Origin: Alphaproteobacteria bacterium AO1-B
Lineage (GTDB): Bacteria; Pseudomonadota; Alphaproteobacteria; Rhizobiales; Stappiaceae
DNA: 64,000 nucleotides
Reading direction: 5' to 3'
Assembly: GCA_001890945.1 (NCBI GenBank)
Contig: MLAX01000001.1
Coordinates: 248,001-312,000, forward strand
The position numbers and the translations under genes are program-made. The notes below the pieces were generated by a model, which was not told the origin of the DNA, made no database searches, and worked only from the letters and a program-made list of their open reading frames with translations. Shown piece after piece: positions 1-9,549 of this stretch (positions are counted from its first letter, which is position 1; every line of letters begins with the position of its first letter).

Positions 1-136
1 CAGCCATCAATGGCAGGCCGCGCAGGCTGACCACGGCAGCGACTGTCATCATGGCAAGGCCGAGAACGGTGATTTTTCCGGTCGCTGAGCTGTCCTTGGC
101 CGGGCGCTCCGTGCCAGCCTGAGCGGGATCTGACAT
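1..136 (-). CDS. Amino-acid permease, glutamate:GABA antiporter-like (N-terminal part)
   Basis: Only the first 45 codons lie in the window; the gene continues past the left edge. The start is the ATG complementary to 134-136. The product opens with a polar 20-residue tail, then enters a hydrophobic first membrane segment containing VVSLRGLP, typical of APC-family amino-acid antiporters of the GadC type. It starts 4 bases after the stop of the glutamate decarboxylase gene on the same strand, so the two should be co-transcribed. By family knowledge such a carrier exchanges external glutamate for GABA. Substrate is inferred mainly from the neighbour. Confidence 0.7.
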   Translation of the reverse strand, partial: MSDPAQAGTERPAKDSSATGKITVLGLAMMTVAAVVSLRGLPLMA

Positions 137-140
137 CGGT

Positions 141-1529
141 CTATCGTCCGTGGTGGAAGGAGGCTTTGGCTTCCCGGTTGCTCATCGGATTTCGATCGAG
201 AAATTCGATTGTCCGGCTCATATCCTCAATCAACAGTTCCATAAGATCGCGGCCGATCCCATGGCGAACCATAACCCGCTGAACAATGAGATCATGCCGG
301 TTTGCCGGAAGCGGATACGAGGCAATTTGCCAACCGCGCATGCGCAACCGCTCCGACACGTCGTAGAGCGTGTAGCCGCGGTCAGCACTGTTCTTCAGGG
401 AATAGCAGACAGCCGGCAGACCACCATCGCCATTGTAGAGCATGTCGAAATGCCCGGTCTTTTGCAGCTCAGCGGCCAAATACTGAGCTGTGTCGGCACA
501 GGCGCCTTGAACTTCGGTATACCCTTTCCGGCCAAGGCGCAGGAACTGGTAGTATTGCGCCACGATCTCGCCAGCGGGCCGCGAAAAGTTGAGCGCAAAT
601 GTTGGCACCTGGCCGCCCAGATAGTCGACGTTGAAAATCAATTCTTCCGGCAAGTCTTCCGGTTCCCGCCAGATGGCCCAGCCGACGCCGAGCGGGGACA
701 AGCCATATTTGTGTCCGGATGCATTGATTGATTTCACACGTGGCAAGCGGAAATCCCAAACAACATCTTCGTGCAGGAACGGTGCAATGAACCCGCCAGA
801 GGCTGCATCTACATGGATCGGGATATCAAGGCCGCGTTCAGCTTCGATCCGGTCGAGTTCTTTCGAGATTTCTTCGACGGGCTCATAAACGCCGGTAAAG
901 GTCACGCCTAGGGTTGGCACAACGCCGATGGTGTTTTCATCAACTGCCTCAGCCACTTGTGCAGCGGTCATGCAAAGCTCGCCGTCAAGGATAGGGAGTT
1001 CCCGCAATTCGACATCGAAGTAACGCGCAAATTTGTGCCAGCAGATTTGTACCGGCCCACAGATCAAGTTGGGTTTGTCGGCCGGTTTGCCGGCGGCCTC
1101 CTGGCGCTTGCGCCATTTCCACTTGAGAGCCAGGCCGCCTAGCATCGCCGCTTCAGAGGACCCGGTCGTTGAACATCCAAGCGTGGTTTTTGCGTCCGGG
1201 GCGTTCCACAGATCGGCAAGAATGTGGACGCAGCGGTGCTCGATTTCGGCCGTCTGCGGGTACTCGTCCTGGTCGATCATATTTTTGTCGACGCAGTCCT
1301 GCATGAGCTGCTGGGCCTGTGGGGGCACATAGGTTGTGCAGAAAGTCGCCAGGTTTTGGCGAGAGTTGCCATCAAGAAGCAATTCGTCGTGGATCAGATT
1401 GTAAACCGTATCGGGGAGCGAAGAGTTCTCCGGCATCCGGAACTTTGGCAACGGCTGTTCGGACAAGTCGCGGGCATAAAGGTCAAAAACGTCGTCCCGC
1501 CGACCGGGTTGGGATTGATGCAATGCCAC
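141..1529 (-). CDS. gadB: Glutamate decarboxylase
   Basis: PLP enzyme converting glutamate to GABA and CO2 with uptake of a proton; cytoplasmic. The chosen GTG start at 1529 is preceded by AGGGAGG seven bases upstream and gives 462 residues, close to the 466 of E. coli GadB. An ATG 38 codons further upstream is in frame but adds an unrelated leader. Visible motifs are DGNxRQNLATF near the N-terminus, HVDAASGGF, and SGHKYG with PLP lysine K274. The C-terminus ends in SFHHGR. In E. coli GadB a C-terminal histidine takes part in pH-dependent autoinhibition, so a similar switch is possible. It is first in an operon with the antiporter. Confidence 0.95.
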   Translation of the reverse strand: MALHQSQPGRRDDVFDLYARDLSEQPLPKFRMPENSSLPDTVYNLIHDELLLDGNSRQNLATFCTTYVPPQAQQLMQDCVDKNMIDQDEYPQTAEIEHRCVHILADLWNAPDAKTTLGCSTTGSSEAAMLGGLALKWKWRKRQEAAGKPADKPNLICGPVQICWHKFARYFDVELRELPILDGELCMTAAQVAEAVDENTIGVVPTLGVTFTGVYEPVEEISKELDRIEAERGLDIPIHVDAASGGFIAPFLHEDVVWDFRLPRVKSINASGHKYGLSPLGVGWAIWREPEDLPEELIFNVDYLGGQVPTFALNFSRPAGEIVAQYYQFLRLGRKGYTEVQGACADTAQYLAAELQKTGHFDMLYNGDGGLPAVCYSLKNSADRGYTLYDVSERLRMRGWQIASYPLPANRHDLIVQRVMVRHGIGRDLMELLIEDMSRTIEFLDRNPMSNREAKASFHHGR

Positions 1530-1698
1530 TGGAAACCTCCCTGTGAATACAGGCGTGTGATGGATGCCCCATACGACCATAGAATTCAGATCATGTGCAA
1601 TGCCTACCCTGTGCAGTGCATGCTGTCCTGTGACCCGCGTCACAACTGTGCCATTCGGTGGTGGCCACTAAAGATTCTATTGATGCGAAAAAAGAAAA

Positions 1699-1722
1699 CG
1701 CCCCGGGCAGCTTCCCGGGGCG
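1699..1722 (-). terminator. Rho-independent terminator of the methyltransferase operon
   Basis: A perfect 9-bp stem, CGCCCCGGG / CCCGGGGCG, with a 6-base loop. Read on the minus strand it is followed by a T-rich tract (TTTTCTTTTTT). It lies about 45 bases after the stop of the methyltransferase gene. Confidence 0.85.
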
Positions 1723-1765
1723 CTTGATTGAGCGGAGGAAATTCTCGGTTTGTGGGTGGCCTAGG

Positions 1766-2551
1766 TCAGCCTTTGGCCTTGCAGACCAACAGGGTGCTGT
1801 TGCACCAGCCGCGGAGGCCCGGCAAGCGGCCAAGGGTCCGGGTCAATCCGATTTCCGCCGGTTTCAGTGGGCCCCACTCGAATGTCTTGGAACGCAGGTG
1901 ATGGAAGAGTTTTCCATGCCGGTTATGTTCCTTGTACCAGGGGCTGAACATGGGGGTGTAGGGCAGGACGCTGAGGTAACCGATGCCATGGACTTCTTCG
2001 ATATCGGCGGCCTTTTCGACGATATTCATCCATTCCTTGAGTGTGAAGCGGACATGGTGTTCCGGATAGTGCAGGTGGCCGAATTTCAGCCGGTCGAGCC
2101 GGTAGAGTTGCGGCACGACCGCAAGCACCAGACCACCCGGTGCGACCACTTCGCAGCATTGGCGCATGGTGGATTCAATCGCCTCGGCCTTGCCCGGAAG
2201 GTGCTCCAGCACATCCAGCAGGGTAATGACATCCGGGCGCCAGGGCAGGTCTTCCTTGTGCTCGGACAGCTTAGTGGCATCGAGCACGATGTCCGGCTGG
2301 AAAGCGGCTTCGTAGTCGGCGCCGCAATACTCAAACTCCAGCCCGGTTGCGGCCAGATATTCCTTGGAGATCGAAGTCGAGCAGCCGATATCCAGGATCT
2401 TTGGTGTGTCGGTACGGCCTTTGGCCCAGGATTTGATTTTCCGCGAAACCGTATCGAATTTCACGGTCCCGTAGAGATTTTGCTTTGAGTTCGACAGCTT
2501 CTTCACAAGATACTGTGAGTGTACTGTCAACTCGTTGGTTGTATCGGTCAT
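1766..2551 (-). CDS. Class I SAM-dependent methyltransferase, substrate unknown
   Basis: 261 residues. The Rossmann methyltransferase core starts near residue 45 with KILDIGCSTS (motif I), then YCGADYEAAF, and TLLDVLEHLPGK (post-motif II, Methyltransf_11/25 style), followed by GGLVLAVVPQ. The C-terminal part has HYPEHHVRFT, as in small-molecule or lipid/sugar methyltransferases. Its ATG overlaps the stop of the upstream AhcY-like gene by four bases (ATGA), implying translational coupling, and a strong terminator follows. The pairing suggests both proteins act on one SAM-dependent step. No substrate can be read from the sequence. Confidence 0.85.
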   Translation of the reverse strand: MTDTTNELTVHSQYLVKKLSNSKQNLYGTVKFDTVSRKIKSWAKGRTDTPKILDIGCSTSISKEYLAATGLEFEYCGADYEAAFQPDIVLDATKLSEHKEDLPWRPDVITLLDVLEHLPGKAEAIESTMRQCCEVVAPGGLVLAVVPQLYRLDRLKFGHLHYPEHHVRFTLKEWMNIVEKAADIEEVHGIGYLSVLPYTPMFSPWYKEHNRHGKLFHHLRSKTFEWGPLKPAEIGLTRTLGRLPGLRGWCNSTLLVCKAKG

Positions 2552-3741
2552 AGCTGGTCCCTCTGCTCAATCCACAGCTGTGTACACAACGCCTCGCTGG
2601 CTGGCGTGATGCGATGAATTCCCGGCTCGTAAGGATAAAAGGTGATGTCCGACATCAGGACGATCAGTTCGCCCAGAATGAGTTCGACGATCTCATCGGC
2701 GACGCTGCCAGATCCCGGAATGAAGTTTGCTGGATAACCGTCGTTGACGAGGCAAATCTGACGCTCGCCGTAGCCATTGTCGTTCTGGAAATGGAAGGCT
2801 CGGATCGACGGATGAATATCGGCGCTTGGCGCGGTTTCCAGATAGTCGACATCAATCTCAATGCGCCGGGAGCTGGCGCTTGCAACAATACAGCCGCTGC
2901 GCAATTGGCGCAGCACCTGTTCCGTGATCGACAATCTGCCAGCTGCGCCGACGATCAGATCGCACTTGTCCAACTCCCTTGGTGACATGTGCGCCTGAAG
3001 ACCGGAGAGGCGCGCTTCTGCCACCTTAAGCGGGTCGGTATCGATCACCATCGGAATGACATCAAGGCGGCGGAACGCATGGGCAACACCGGAGCCGATC
3101 CATCCCGCTCCGAAAACGGCCGCGTGCCGTCCCGCAAGGGAGTTGCCGAGATCCCTGGACAGGCCGTCCAGGCAGCGTACGATGGTTTCACCACATCGTT
3201 TGGCTTCCAGCCGCTTCAGTTCGCTGTCGGCGCAATGCAGCACTGGTACTTTCAAATTGAGCTGTTCGGCTCGCCACACACCTTGTTTGGTGATCTCGAC
3301 GACGCCCTCAACAAGGTCCAACTGATCGGCAAAACGTTCATGAAGCAGTTCAACGACATAGCCGCCAACTTCCTGGATCACCAGTTTCTGACCAGATGAG
3401 CGGCACTGCAGAAAACTTTTCTGAATGGCAGCTGCAAGCGCTTCTTTGAAATCATCCTCGGTCTTCGGGCAATGCACGATAGAGCCATAACGCGATTGCC
3501 ATTTCGTGCGTGTCGCATCGCTGCCGGAAGAGTATGGAATACCGATGATAGCATCGAAATCCATGATCCCAGCCAAGGCATCAATCATCCGCATGGTGTC
3601 GTCGAACAGATGCGCGACCAGCATGAAGCGATGCGTTTCTGCCTGGCACAGGTCGAGGCGTTCGACCAGCGCCGGAAGATAATTCGCCCGGCGCACATAA
3701 TCAGCGCTGGCGCCAAGAGCCATGTTGTTTAACGGTGTCAT
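2548..3741 (-). CDS. S-adenosylhomocysteine hydrolase-like protein, catalytic residues altered
   Basis: 397 residues. The central part aligns by eye with adenosylhomocysteinase: LVIQEVGGYV corresponds to the LDDGGD loop, KVPVLHCADSELK to [13 protein letters not shown], and HAAVFGAGWIGSGVA (G211xGxxG216) is the NAD-binding Rossmann motif with acidic D234 after strand 2. The lysine matching human K186 is kept (K176). Positions matching D131, E156, D190, N191, C195, H301 and H353 appear to be V, I, A, K, E, S and S. It should bind a dinucleotide, but ordinary SAH hydrolysis looks unlikely. It is first gene of an operon with a methyltransferase (ATGA overlap). AAAGGA lies upstream of the start. 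Function unknown. Confidence 0.7.
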   Translation of the reverse strand: MTPLNNMALGASADYVRRANYLPALVERLDLCQAETHRFMLVAHLFDDTMRMIDALAGIMDFDAIIGIPYSSGSDATRTKWQSRYGSIVHCPKTEDDFKEALAAAIQKSFLQCRSSGQKLVIQEVGGYVVELLHERFADQLDLVEGVVEITKQGVWRAEQLNLKVPVLHCADSELKRLEAKRCGETIVRCLDGLSRDLGNSLAGRHAAVFGAGWIGSGVAHAFRRLDVIPMVIDTDPLKVAEARLSGLQAHMSPRELDKCDLIVGAAGRLSITEQVLRQLRSGCIVASASSRRIEIDVDYLETAPSADIHPSIRAFHFQNDNGYGERQICLVNDGYPANFIPGSGSVADEIVELILGELIVLMSDITFYPYEPGIHRITPASEALCTQLWIEQRDQL

Positions 3742-4270
3742 TCACAAAGTGTCCTTTGTTAACGAATTATTAAGAACTGGCCATACAGCAGAAGACAAGC
3801 AGGGGTTGCCAAAAATCTTGGTATAAACCGGATTCATGGTTAACCCGCTTTTGTGGTAACTCGATTGCTCTGAGTTGATACCTTGGCTAGTACACTGAAA
3901 ACCCGTTCGGATTCTCAGTTGAGTTCGTTCCGTTGCCAACAATTGGTCCACAGCTTGTTCACAACAGATCTTGTGAGGATTGATTGCCAATCCGGGGGGT
4001 GAATTCCGAAACAGGTCAAAAGTATTCAGGTTTTATGTAATATTTACAAGGGCAAATATGCGGCACGCAGAGGATTGCAAAAGTCTGTTTAGCCAGCAAA
4101 CTATGCCGTTCGGCAGACTTGCCTTGGCCCAAAATGCCTGAATTCACGAGCCGCCGGCATATTCAAGCCACATTTCCTCCGCCGAAAAATCATCGGGTGT
4201 TCGAACAATGTGCTGATTGTTCCGATTTGATAGTGCTTGTGGGCAACCCTTTGGCAGAGGATTGCAGAAA
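3742..4270. other. 529-bp divergent intergenic region
   Basis: Separates the leftward AhcY-like operon from rightward creD, so it must hold both promoters. I see no convincing gene. It is AT-rich around 3760-3850 and 4010-4060. It holds GGTTAACC near 3838 and an inverted repeat AAGTCTG (4081-4087) / CAGACTT (4114-4120) enclosing a small hairpin TGCCG-TT-CGGCA (4104-4115) without a T-run. Short reading frames here lack ribosome-binding sites and recognisable products. Confidence 0.5.
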
Positions 4271-5689
4271 ATGGCGAACGCAACATCGGCACCAACCGCT
4301 GACGACGAAAACGGATCTCCCCAGAACCGACAGTCACCGAAACTACCAGCAGTTCTGAAATCGCCCGCGGTCAAGGTTTTCCTGATCGGCTTCCTGACCG
4401 TTCTTCTTCTCATACCAACGACGTTTGTTTGGTTGCTCGTGGAAGAGCGTGCCGACCGCGCCAAGGGCGTGGCGGCAGATATCGCACGGTCCTGGGGTGG
4501 CACGCAGTCGATCAATGGTCCTTATCTTGCCATTCCATTCACGGAGACTGTCATTTCCGGAGATGGCGAGAAGCGGCAGCGGACCGTCCATCATCGAACG
4601 GTGGTCTTGTTTCCCGAGCGTCTGGAATTGAAAGGAGACATAGGCGTCGAAGAACGCCTAAAATCAATCTACTCATTGCCGGTCTACAGTGGTCAGATGT
4701 CCATGGAGGGCCGGTTTGCTGCGCCGCCCTCCGGCATCTTCGAACCGAAAGACGGCGGCACGATCAAGATCGCAACGGACAAAGCCATGGTTGTCGTTGG
4801 CATATCGGATGTCCGCGCGCTGCGCAGCGAAGTCGCGATCCGTCTCAATATGGCAAAAACCGTGCAGTTTGAGCCTGGCCTTGGTGTCCTGGCCAAGCAC
4901 GGCGGTTCCGGTATCAACGCACCAGTCGCAGCTGATATCTGGCAAAGAGGCTTTTCCTTTGATCTGGCCATGCACCTGAACGGCTCATCAGCCCTTTTTG
5001 CAGCACCGGCCGGGCAGACGACGCTGGTCACGCTCCAGTCCGATTGGCCGCATCCAGGGTTTACAGGAGCTTTCCTGCCTGAACAGCGTTCAATCACGGA
5101 CAGTGGGTTTACCGCAAACTGGACCATCCCTTATTTGGCCCGGGGCATTCCCAAGACGATGGAGATCGACAGTTTGCCGCTGTCCGGCAAACTGATGGGT
5201 GTGAAGTTTGTCGAGCCGGTGAACTTCTATCAGACGATTTCGAGGTCATTGAAATATGCCATCGGTTTCATCAGCCTGACCTTTCTGGCAGTTTTCGTTT
5301 TGGAGATGCGATCGGGCTGGCAATTTCACTGGATACAATATGGGTTGGTTGGTTGTGCGCTAATCATCTTCTACGTGATGCTGTTGGCCTTCGCTGAGCA
5401 TATTGGTTACGGGCCCGCCTACCTGGTCGCTGCAGGTTCGGCGACGCTGTTGAACGCCATCTACGTTGGGACCTCGCTGAAAAGCCGAATTGCAGGATTT
5501 GTGATCGCAGCTGTCCTGACCGGTATCTTTGCGACCCTTTACGCTTTGATGCGGGAACAGGACTACGCCTTGCTGATCGGATCCGTGATCGCATTTGCAG
5601 CTCTTGCCGTGACCATGTTCGTAACGCAGAGGATCGACTGGTCGGGGCTGGACGCACCGCGCTCACCATCTCACCGTCAGGCTGTCTAG
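4271..5689 (+). CDS. creD: CreD family inner-membrane protein
   Basis: 472 residues from the ATG at 4271; an upstream in-frame ATG at 4217 adds 18 residues with no ribosome site. A polar N-terminus leads to one membrane segment (about residues 37-57, FLIGFLTVLLLIPTTFVWLL), then VEERADRAKGVAADIARSWGG and GPYLAIPF, characteristic of CreD. A large periplasmic domain follows, then five or so C-terminal membrane helices. E. coli CreD is about 450 residues. CreD belongs to the CreBC regulon and affects envelope properties and colicin E2 tolerance, but its biochemical role is not established. No creBC genes are adjacent. Confidence 0.9.
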   Translation: MANATSAPTADDENGSPQNRQSPKLPAVLKSPAVKVFLIGFLTVLLLIPTTFVWLLVEERADRAKGVAADIARSWGGTQSINGPYLAIPFTETVISGDGEKRQRTVHHRTVVLFPERLELKGDIGVEERLKSIYSLPVYSGQMSMEGRFAAPPSGIFEPKDGGTIKIATDKAMVVVGISDVRALRSEVAIRLNMAKTVQFEPGLGVLAKHGGSGINAPVAADIWQRGFSFDLAMHLNGSSALFAAPAGQTTLVTLQSDWPHPGFTGAFLPEQRSITDSGFTANWTIPYLARGIPKTMEIDSLPLSGKLMGVKFVEPVNFYQTISRSLKYAIGFISLTFLAVFVLEMRSGWQFHWIQYGLVGCALIIFYVMLLAFAEHIGYGPAYLVAAGSATLLNAIYVGTSLKSRIAGFVIAAVLTGIFATLYALMREQDYALLIGSVIAFAALAVTMFVTQRIDWSGLDAPRSPSHRQAV

Positions 5690-5866
5690 CAAGAAAAACA
5701 GCGATGCCTGTCAGGCGGGTGGCGATCCACCTGTCGGGGCATTGCATTGGTCAGAAGCAACGCGAGTCACACATCCCTCACGGGCTTGTGCGGGAATGAC
5801 AATGGAGTTGAGTTGCCTCCAGCTGCAGATGCGTTAGCTCTGATACCAACATACGGAGGATTTCTC

Positions 5867-6511
5867 ATGAAGCGTCTTGCCCCGCTCGCCCTTGCAACTC
5901 TGATGACCGGTGCCGCCTATACGGTTCCGGCGAACGCCGAGACGGCGGTGTTTGCCGGTGGCTGTTTCTGGTGTGTTGAATCAGATCTGGAACAGCTTTC
6001 GGGCGTTCGCGATGTGGTGTCCGGTTATGCTGGCGGAACCACGCAAAACCCGACCTACAAGAACTACGAACGTGGTGGTCACCGCGAAGTCGTTCAGGTC
6101 GATTTTGATGAGACCAAGATTAGCTATAGCGAGCTCTTGGCGATTTTCCTGAGAACAGTTGATGTGACCGACAGCGGCGGGCAATTCTGTGACCGGGGTT
6201 TTGGATACTCCACTGCGATCCATCCTTTGAACGCAGCGCAGGAAAAAGCGGCGAAGCAGGAAGTGGCAAAAGCGGAAAAGGCACTTGGCCGTAAAGTGGT
6301 GACCCCGATTGAAGACGCTGCAGTCTTCTGGCCAGCTGAGGACTATCACCAAGGCTATTACAAGAGCAATCAACGCACCTTGACCCGGTTCGGCTATGTG
6401 ACCCGTGCCGATGCCTACAAAGGTTACCGAAAGGCCTGTGGCCGGGATGCTCGTGTAAAGCAAGTCTGGGGTTCTGAAGCCTTCAAGGGACTCCCGCAAG
6501 CCGGATCCTGA
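5867..6511 (+). CDS. msrA: Peptide-methionine (S)-S-oxide reductase, exported
   Basis: Reduces methionine-S-sulfoxide in proteins. The ATG at 5867 has GGAGG seven bases upstream and gives 214 residues; a longer in-frame opening from 5747 is not needed. Residues 1-24 form a Sec signal peptide (MKRLAPLALATLMTGAAYTV, then ANA), so it should act in the periplasm. The catalytic GCFWC motif (C33) is intact, followed by GYAGG and the VFWPAEDYHQGY signature. A cysteine near the C-terminus (KACGRD) could be the resolving residue. MsrA is more often cytoplasmic, so the export signal is notable. Confidence 0.95.
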   Translation: MKRLAPLALATLMTGAAYTVPANAETAVFAGGCFWCVESDLEQLSGVRDVVSGYAGGTTQNPTYKNYERGGHREVVQVDFDETKISYSELLAIFLRTVDVTDSGGQFCDRGFGYSTAIHPLNAAQEKAAKQEVAKAEKALGRKVVTPIEDAAVFWPAEDYHQGYYKSNQRTLTRFGYVTRADAYKGYRKACGRDARVKQVWGSEAFKGLPQAGS

Positions 6512-6545
6512 TCTAACCACGATCTCCTCAAACTTTGAGGCTGGC

Positions 6546-8435
6546 TTAGACGCCGGCCTCGAAGGCTTCCACCAGATCCAGAACTGCTTCGCCATACTTG
6601 TCCAGTTTTGATTGGCCAATGCCGGAGACCGATAGAAGGCTGTCGGGTGTGACCGGGCGCGCCGCAGCGATCCCGGCAAGAGTGGCGTCGGGAAACACCA
6701 CATAAGGCGGCACGCTCTGATCCCGGGCAATTTGGGTGCGCAACCGGCGGAGCCGATCAAACAGCAACCGGTCTTCCTGGTCCAGCTCATCCGCCAGAGA
6801 GGCAGCCCGCGATGTCCGGGTGTTCTTGAGGCCAGAGGCGCTGCGGTCTTTGCGCAGACGAATCCTCTCTTCACCCCGCAGAACCGGCCGCGCCTTTTCG
6901 GTCAAGACCAATGCGCCATATTGCGTGTGGTCAACGTCGACATATCCGGCAGCAACGATCTGCCGTGTGATCGACTGCCATGTTTTGAGAGAGTGCTCCT
7001 GGCCGATACCGAACACGGAGAGACTGTCGTGGCCGAAGCGGGCGGACTTCTCGCTGGTCTTGCCCAGTAGAACATCGATCACATGTCCAGCGCCGAAGCG
7101 CTGGCCGGTCCGGTAGATCGCCGACATGAGCTTCTGCGCAGGTTCCGTGCCATCCCATGTTTCCACGGGTGACAGACAGGTGTCGCAGTTTCCGCAAGGT
7201 TCCGGGTAGGTCTCGCCAAAATGGGCGAGCAAGGCCTGGCGTCGGCAGCCCGCCGTTTCGCAAATTCCGAGGAGTGCGTTGAGCTTGGCATTTTCCGCGC
7301 GTTTGACCTCGTCCGGGGCATCGCCCTCCGCAATCATTCGCCGACGTTGCACGAGATCCGCCATACCATACGCCATGAAGGCTTCGGACGGCGCACCATC
7401 CCGCCCGGCGCGGCCTGTCTCCTGATAATAGGCCTCTACAGATGAGGGCAGGTCCAAGTGGGCGACGTAGCGCACATCCGGCTTGTCGATCCCCATACCG
7501 AAGGCCACCGTGGCCACCAGGCAAAGATCCTCCTCCAGCAAAAACGCATCCTGATTGGCTGCCCGCTGTTCTGCAGGCAAACCCGCATGATAGGGCAGTG
7601 CACGAATGCCCTTGGCATTTAGCCACTCGGCGATGTCCTCGACCTTCGCCCTGGAGAGGCAATAGACGATGCCGCATTCGCCCTTGTGTTTCTTCAGGAA
7701 ATCCAGAAGCTGCTGGCGCTGATTGGTCCGTTCGACGATCTCATACCGGATGTTGGGCCGGTCGAAACTGGTCGAAAAAACTTCAGCCTCATCCAGCTTC
7801 AGCCGTGCCTGAATGTCTTTCTGGGTGTGCGGATCGGCTGTCGCGGTCAGCGCCACACGGGGGACGCCCGGATAGCGTTGCGCCAGGGTGGAGAGGCTTA
7901 AGTATTCCGGGCGGAAATCGTGGCCCCATTGGCTCACGCAATGCGCCTCGTCAATGGCAAAGAGCGCAATGTCGAGCGTATCGAGGAGCTTGCGGAAACT
8001 CTCAATGCCGAGCCGTTCCGGCGTGACGTAGAGGAGATCAATTTGTCCGCGTTGCAATTCCAGACGCAAATCAGCTTGTTCGCCAGGCGTGAGCGTGGAA
8101 TTCAAGGCTGCTGCGTTGACACCGGCGGCTGTCAACGCACCGACCTGGTCCTTCATTAGCGCGATCAGAGGAGAAACGACGATCCCGACACCGCGGCGGC
8201 AAAGCGCCGGGATTTGGTAACAAAGCGACTTGCCGGCACCTGTTGGAAAAAGCACGACTGCATCCCGGCCGTCGACAAGCGACTGGATGACCGCCTGTTG
8301 CTTTCCCCGGAAATCACTGAAGCCGAAGATTTTCTGCAGCACAGCCAAAGGGCGCGCCTCGCCGGTCACTGGCGGTGCAAGCGTGGCCTGAATCGTATTG
8401 GGTTCCTCTGCGGCAGGCGCAGGTGAAGCGGACAT
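6546..8435 (-). CDS. recQ: ATP-dependent DNA helicase RecQ
   Basis: 629 residues with the full RecQ layout. Helicase domain with TGAGKS (K69) and DEAH box (162-165, [15 protein letters not shown]), motif [12 protein letters not shown], the zinc-binding RQC cysteines (C-x5[12 protein letters not shown]...CGNCDTC), and a C-terminal HRDC domain (about 550-629). A 3'-5' helicase in recombination and stalled-fork repair. AGGAG lies upstream of the ATG. It converges with msrA across 34 bases. Confidence 0.96.
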   Translation of the reverse strand: MSASPAPAAEEPNTIQATLAPPVTGEARPLAVLQKIFGFSDFRGKQQAVIQSLVDGRDAVVLFPTGAGKSLCYQIPALCRRGVGIVVSPLIALMKDQVGALTAAGVNAAALNSTLTPGEQADLRLELQRGQIDLLYVTPERLGIESFRKLLDTLDIALFAIDEAHCVSQWGHDFRPEYLSLSTLAQRYPGVPRVALTATADPHTQKDIQARLKLDEAEVFSTSFDRPNIRYEIVERTNQRQQLLDFLKKHKGECGIVYCLSRAKVEDIAEWLNAKGIRALPYHAGLPAEQRAANQDAFLLEEDLCLVATVAFGMGIDKPDVRYVAHLDLPSSVEAYYQETGRAGRDGAPSEAFMAYGMADLVQRRRMIAEGDAPDEVKRAENAKLNALLGICETAGCRRQALLAHFGETYPEPCGNCDTCLSPVETWDGTEPAQKLMSAIYRTGQRFGAGHVIDVLLGKTSEKSARFGHDSLSVFGIGQEHSLKTWQSITRQIVAAGYVDVDHTQYGALVLTEKARPVLRGEERIRLRKDRSASGLKNTRTSRAASLADELDQEDRLLFDRLRRLRTQIARDQSVPPYVVFPDATLAGIAAARPVTPDSLLSVSGIGQSKLDKYGEAVLDLVEAFEAGV

Positions 8436-8533
8436 GTTCGAATGATTCTCCTGAACTCATCGCACCATGTCTTATTCGCCGCTTCAGGGCAATTGCCCCG
8501 CCTGTGGATGACCGGGCGTTGACTGCGGAAAAC

Positions 8534-9433
8534 CTAAAATTCCGCGTCCGGGTCACTCGCCAGGGTTTCTGCGCAGTGGATGCGCATTTGCTCGGTCAGC
8601 TCTGTCAGGTCGCCGTCCAGCCGTTCCGGACGGATCGGCTTGCCGAAGTGCACCCGGAATTCGGCATTTTTCTTGTTCAGCAGCTCATTGAAAACGGTCA
8701 TGTCGCGCAGTTCTGTCGACACCCGGGCCAGGAAATAAAACAGCCCGGAATTCCGGCCGCCCATATGCATGGGAATGATCGGCGCCTTGTTCTTGCGCGC
8801 AAGAGCCAACGCGGATGTCATCCATGGGCGCTCGGTGAGCTTGCCCTCGTGCCAATAGGCAAGACGTCCGGACGGGAACAGGACAACGACGCGCTCCTTG
8901 GAGAATGCGGATGACGCAATCTTGAGCGTTTCTTTTGACTTTTCACGGCTTTTGAAGTCCGCCCGCCACTCCACCGGAATGATCATGTCCGCGAGCTGCG
9001 GATTGATGCGGATCGCGTCCCGATTGGCGAAGATTGCCAGGTCTTCACGCCGCTCCTTTATGGCATCGAACAACACGACACCATCGGCAATACCTGTGGG
9101 GTGATTTGAGACCAGGACGACTGGACCGTCCGTTGGAACGCGGTCCAGGCCGAGGGTCGTGACGTTCAATTGCAACAAATCGCTGAGGTGCCGGAAAACG
9201 TCCACCGCGCTCATGTGATCGATGGTGTTGGCCATTTCGACGGCTGACCGGTAGCGCAGGATTTTGAAGGCAAAGGGACGAATGAGGGGCCACCATGGGC
9301 TCGCCATCACCTGTTTGCCGCGTTCTGCGATCAGCACATCCACTATATGAGGATCGGCGGGAAGGCGCGTTGCCACCGCTTCATTTTCATGACGGGTGGG
9401 AAGCGTGGTGGTCGTCTGGTCTGTCGTCCGCAC
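8534..9433 (-). CDS. 1-acyl-glycerol-3-phosphate acyltransferase-like (PlsC superfamily)
   Basis: 299 residues. The acyltransferase motif appears as SNHPTGIADG (NHx4D-like, around residue 109), with a second block FPSGRLAYW and a third around IIPMHMGGRNS. No clear membrane helix is seen. Such proteins acylate lysophospholipids or related acceptors such as lyso-ornithine lipid; the acceptor cannot be told here. The gene is about 100 bases downstream of the recQ start region on the same strand and probably has its own promoter. Confidence 0.8.
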   Translation of the reverse strand: MRTTDQTTTTLPTRHENEAVATRLPADPHIVDVLIAERGKQVMASPWWPLIRPFAFKILRYRSAVEMANTIDHMSAVDVFRHLSDLLQLNVTTLGLDRVPTDGPVVLVSNHPTGIADGVVLFDAIKERREDLAIFANRDAIRINPQLADMIIPVEWRADFKSREKSKETLKIASSAFSKERVVVLFPSGRLAYWHEGKLTERPWMTSALALARKNKAPIIPMHMGGRNSGLFYFLARVSTELRDMTVFNELLNKKNAEFRVHFGKPIRPERLDGDLTELTEQMRIHCAETLASDPDAEF

Positions 9434-9549
9434 TCTTTAACCCCTGCCGGTTTCGATGCTCGATCCACACTGCCATGGTTAGCGAAAGCAGTCCGGCCAT
9501 GCAAATGTTCAAAATAGAATTGGGTTTTTAAATGTCAGGCTGTTGCGTT

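Noticed and set aside
1658..2488. 276-residue plus-strand frame over the methyltransferase gene
   Set aside because: It reads through the terminator hairpin and is antisense to a gene with clear SAM motifs.
3742..3990. 82-residue minus-strand frame directly upstream of the AhcY-like gene
   Set aside because: No ribosome site, no resemblance, and it would occupy the probable promoter.
5703..5743. Terminator after creD
   Set aside because: A long imperfect hairpin is present, but there is no T-run on the plus strand, so I do not call it.
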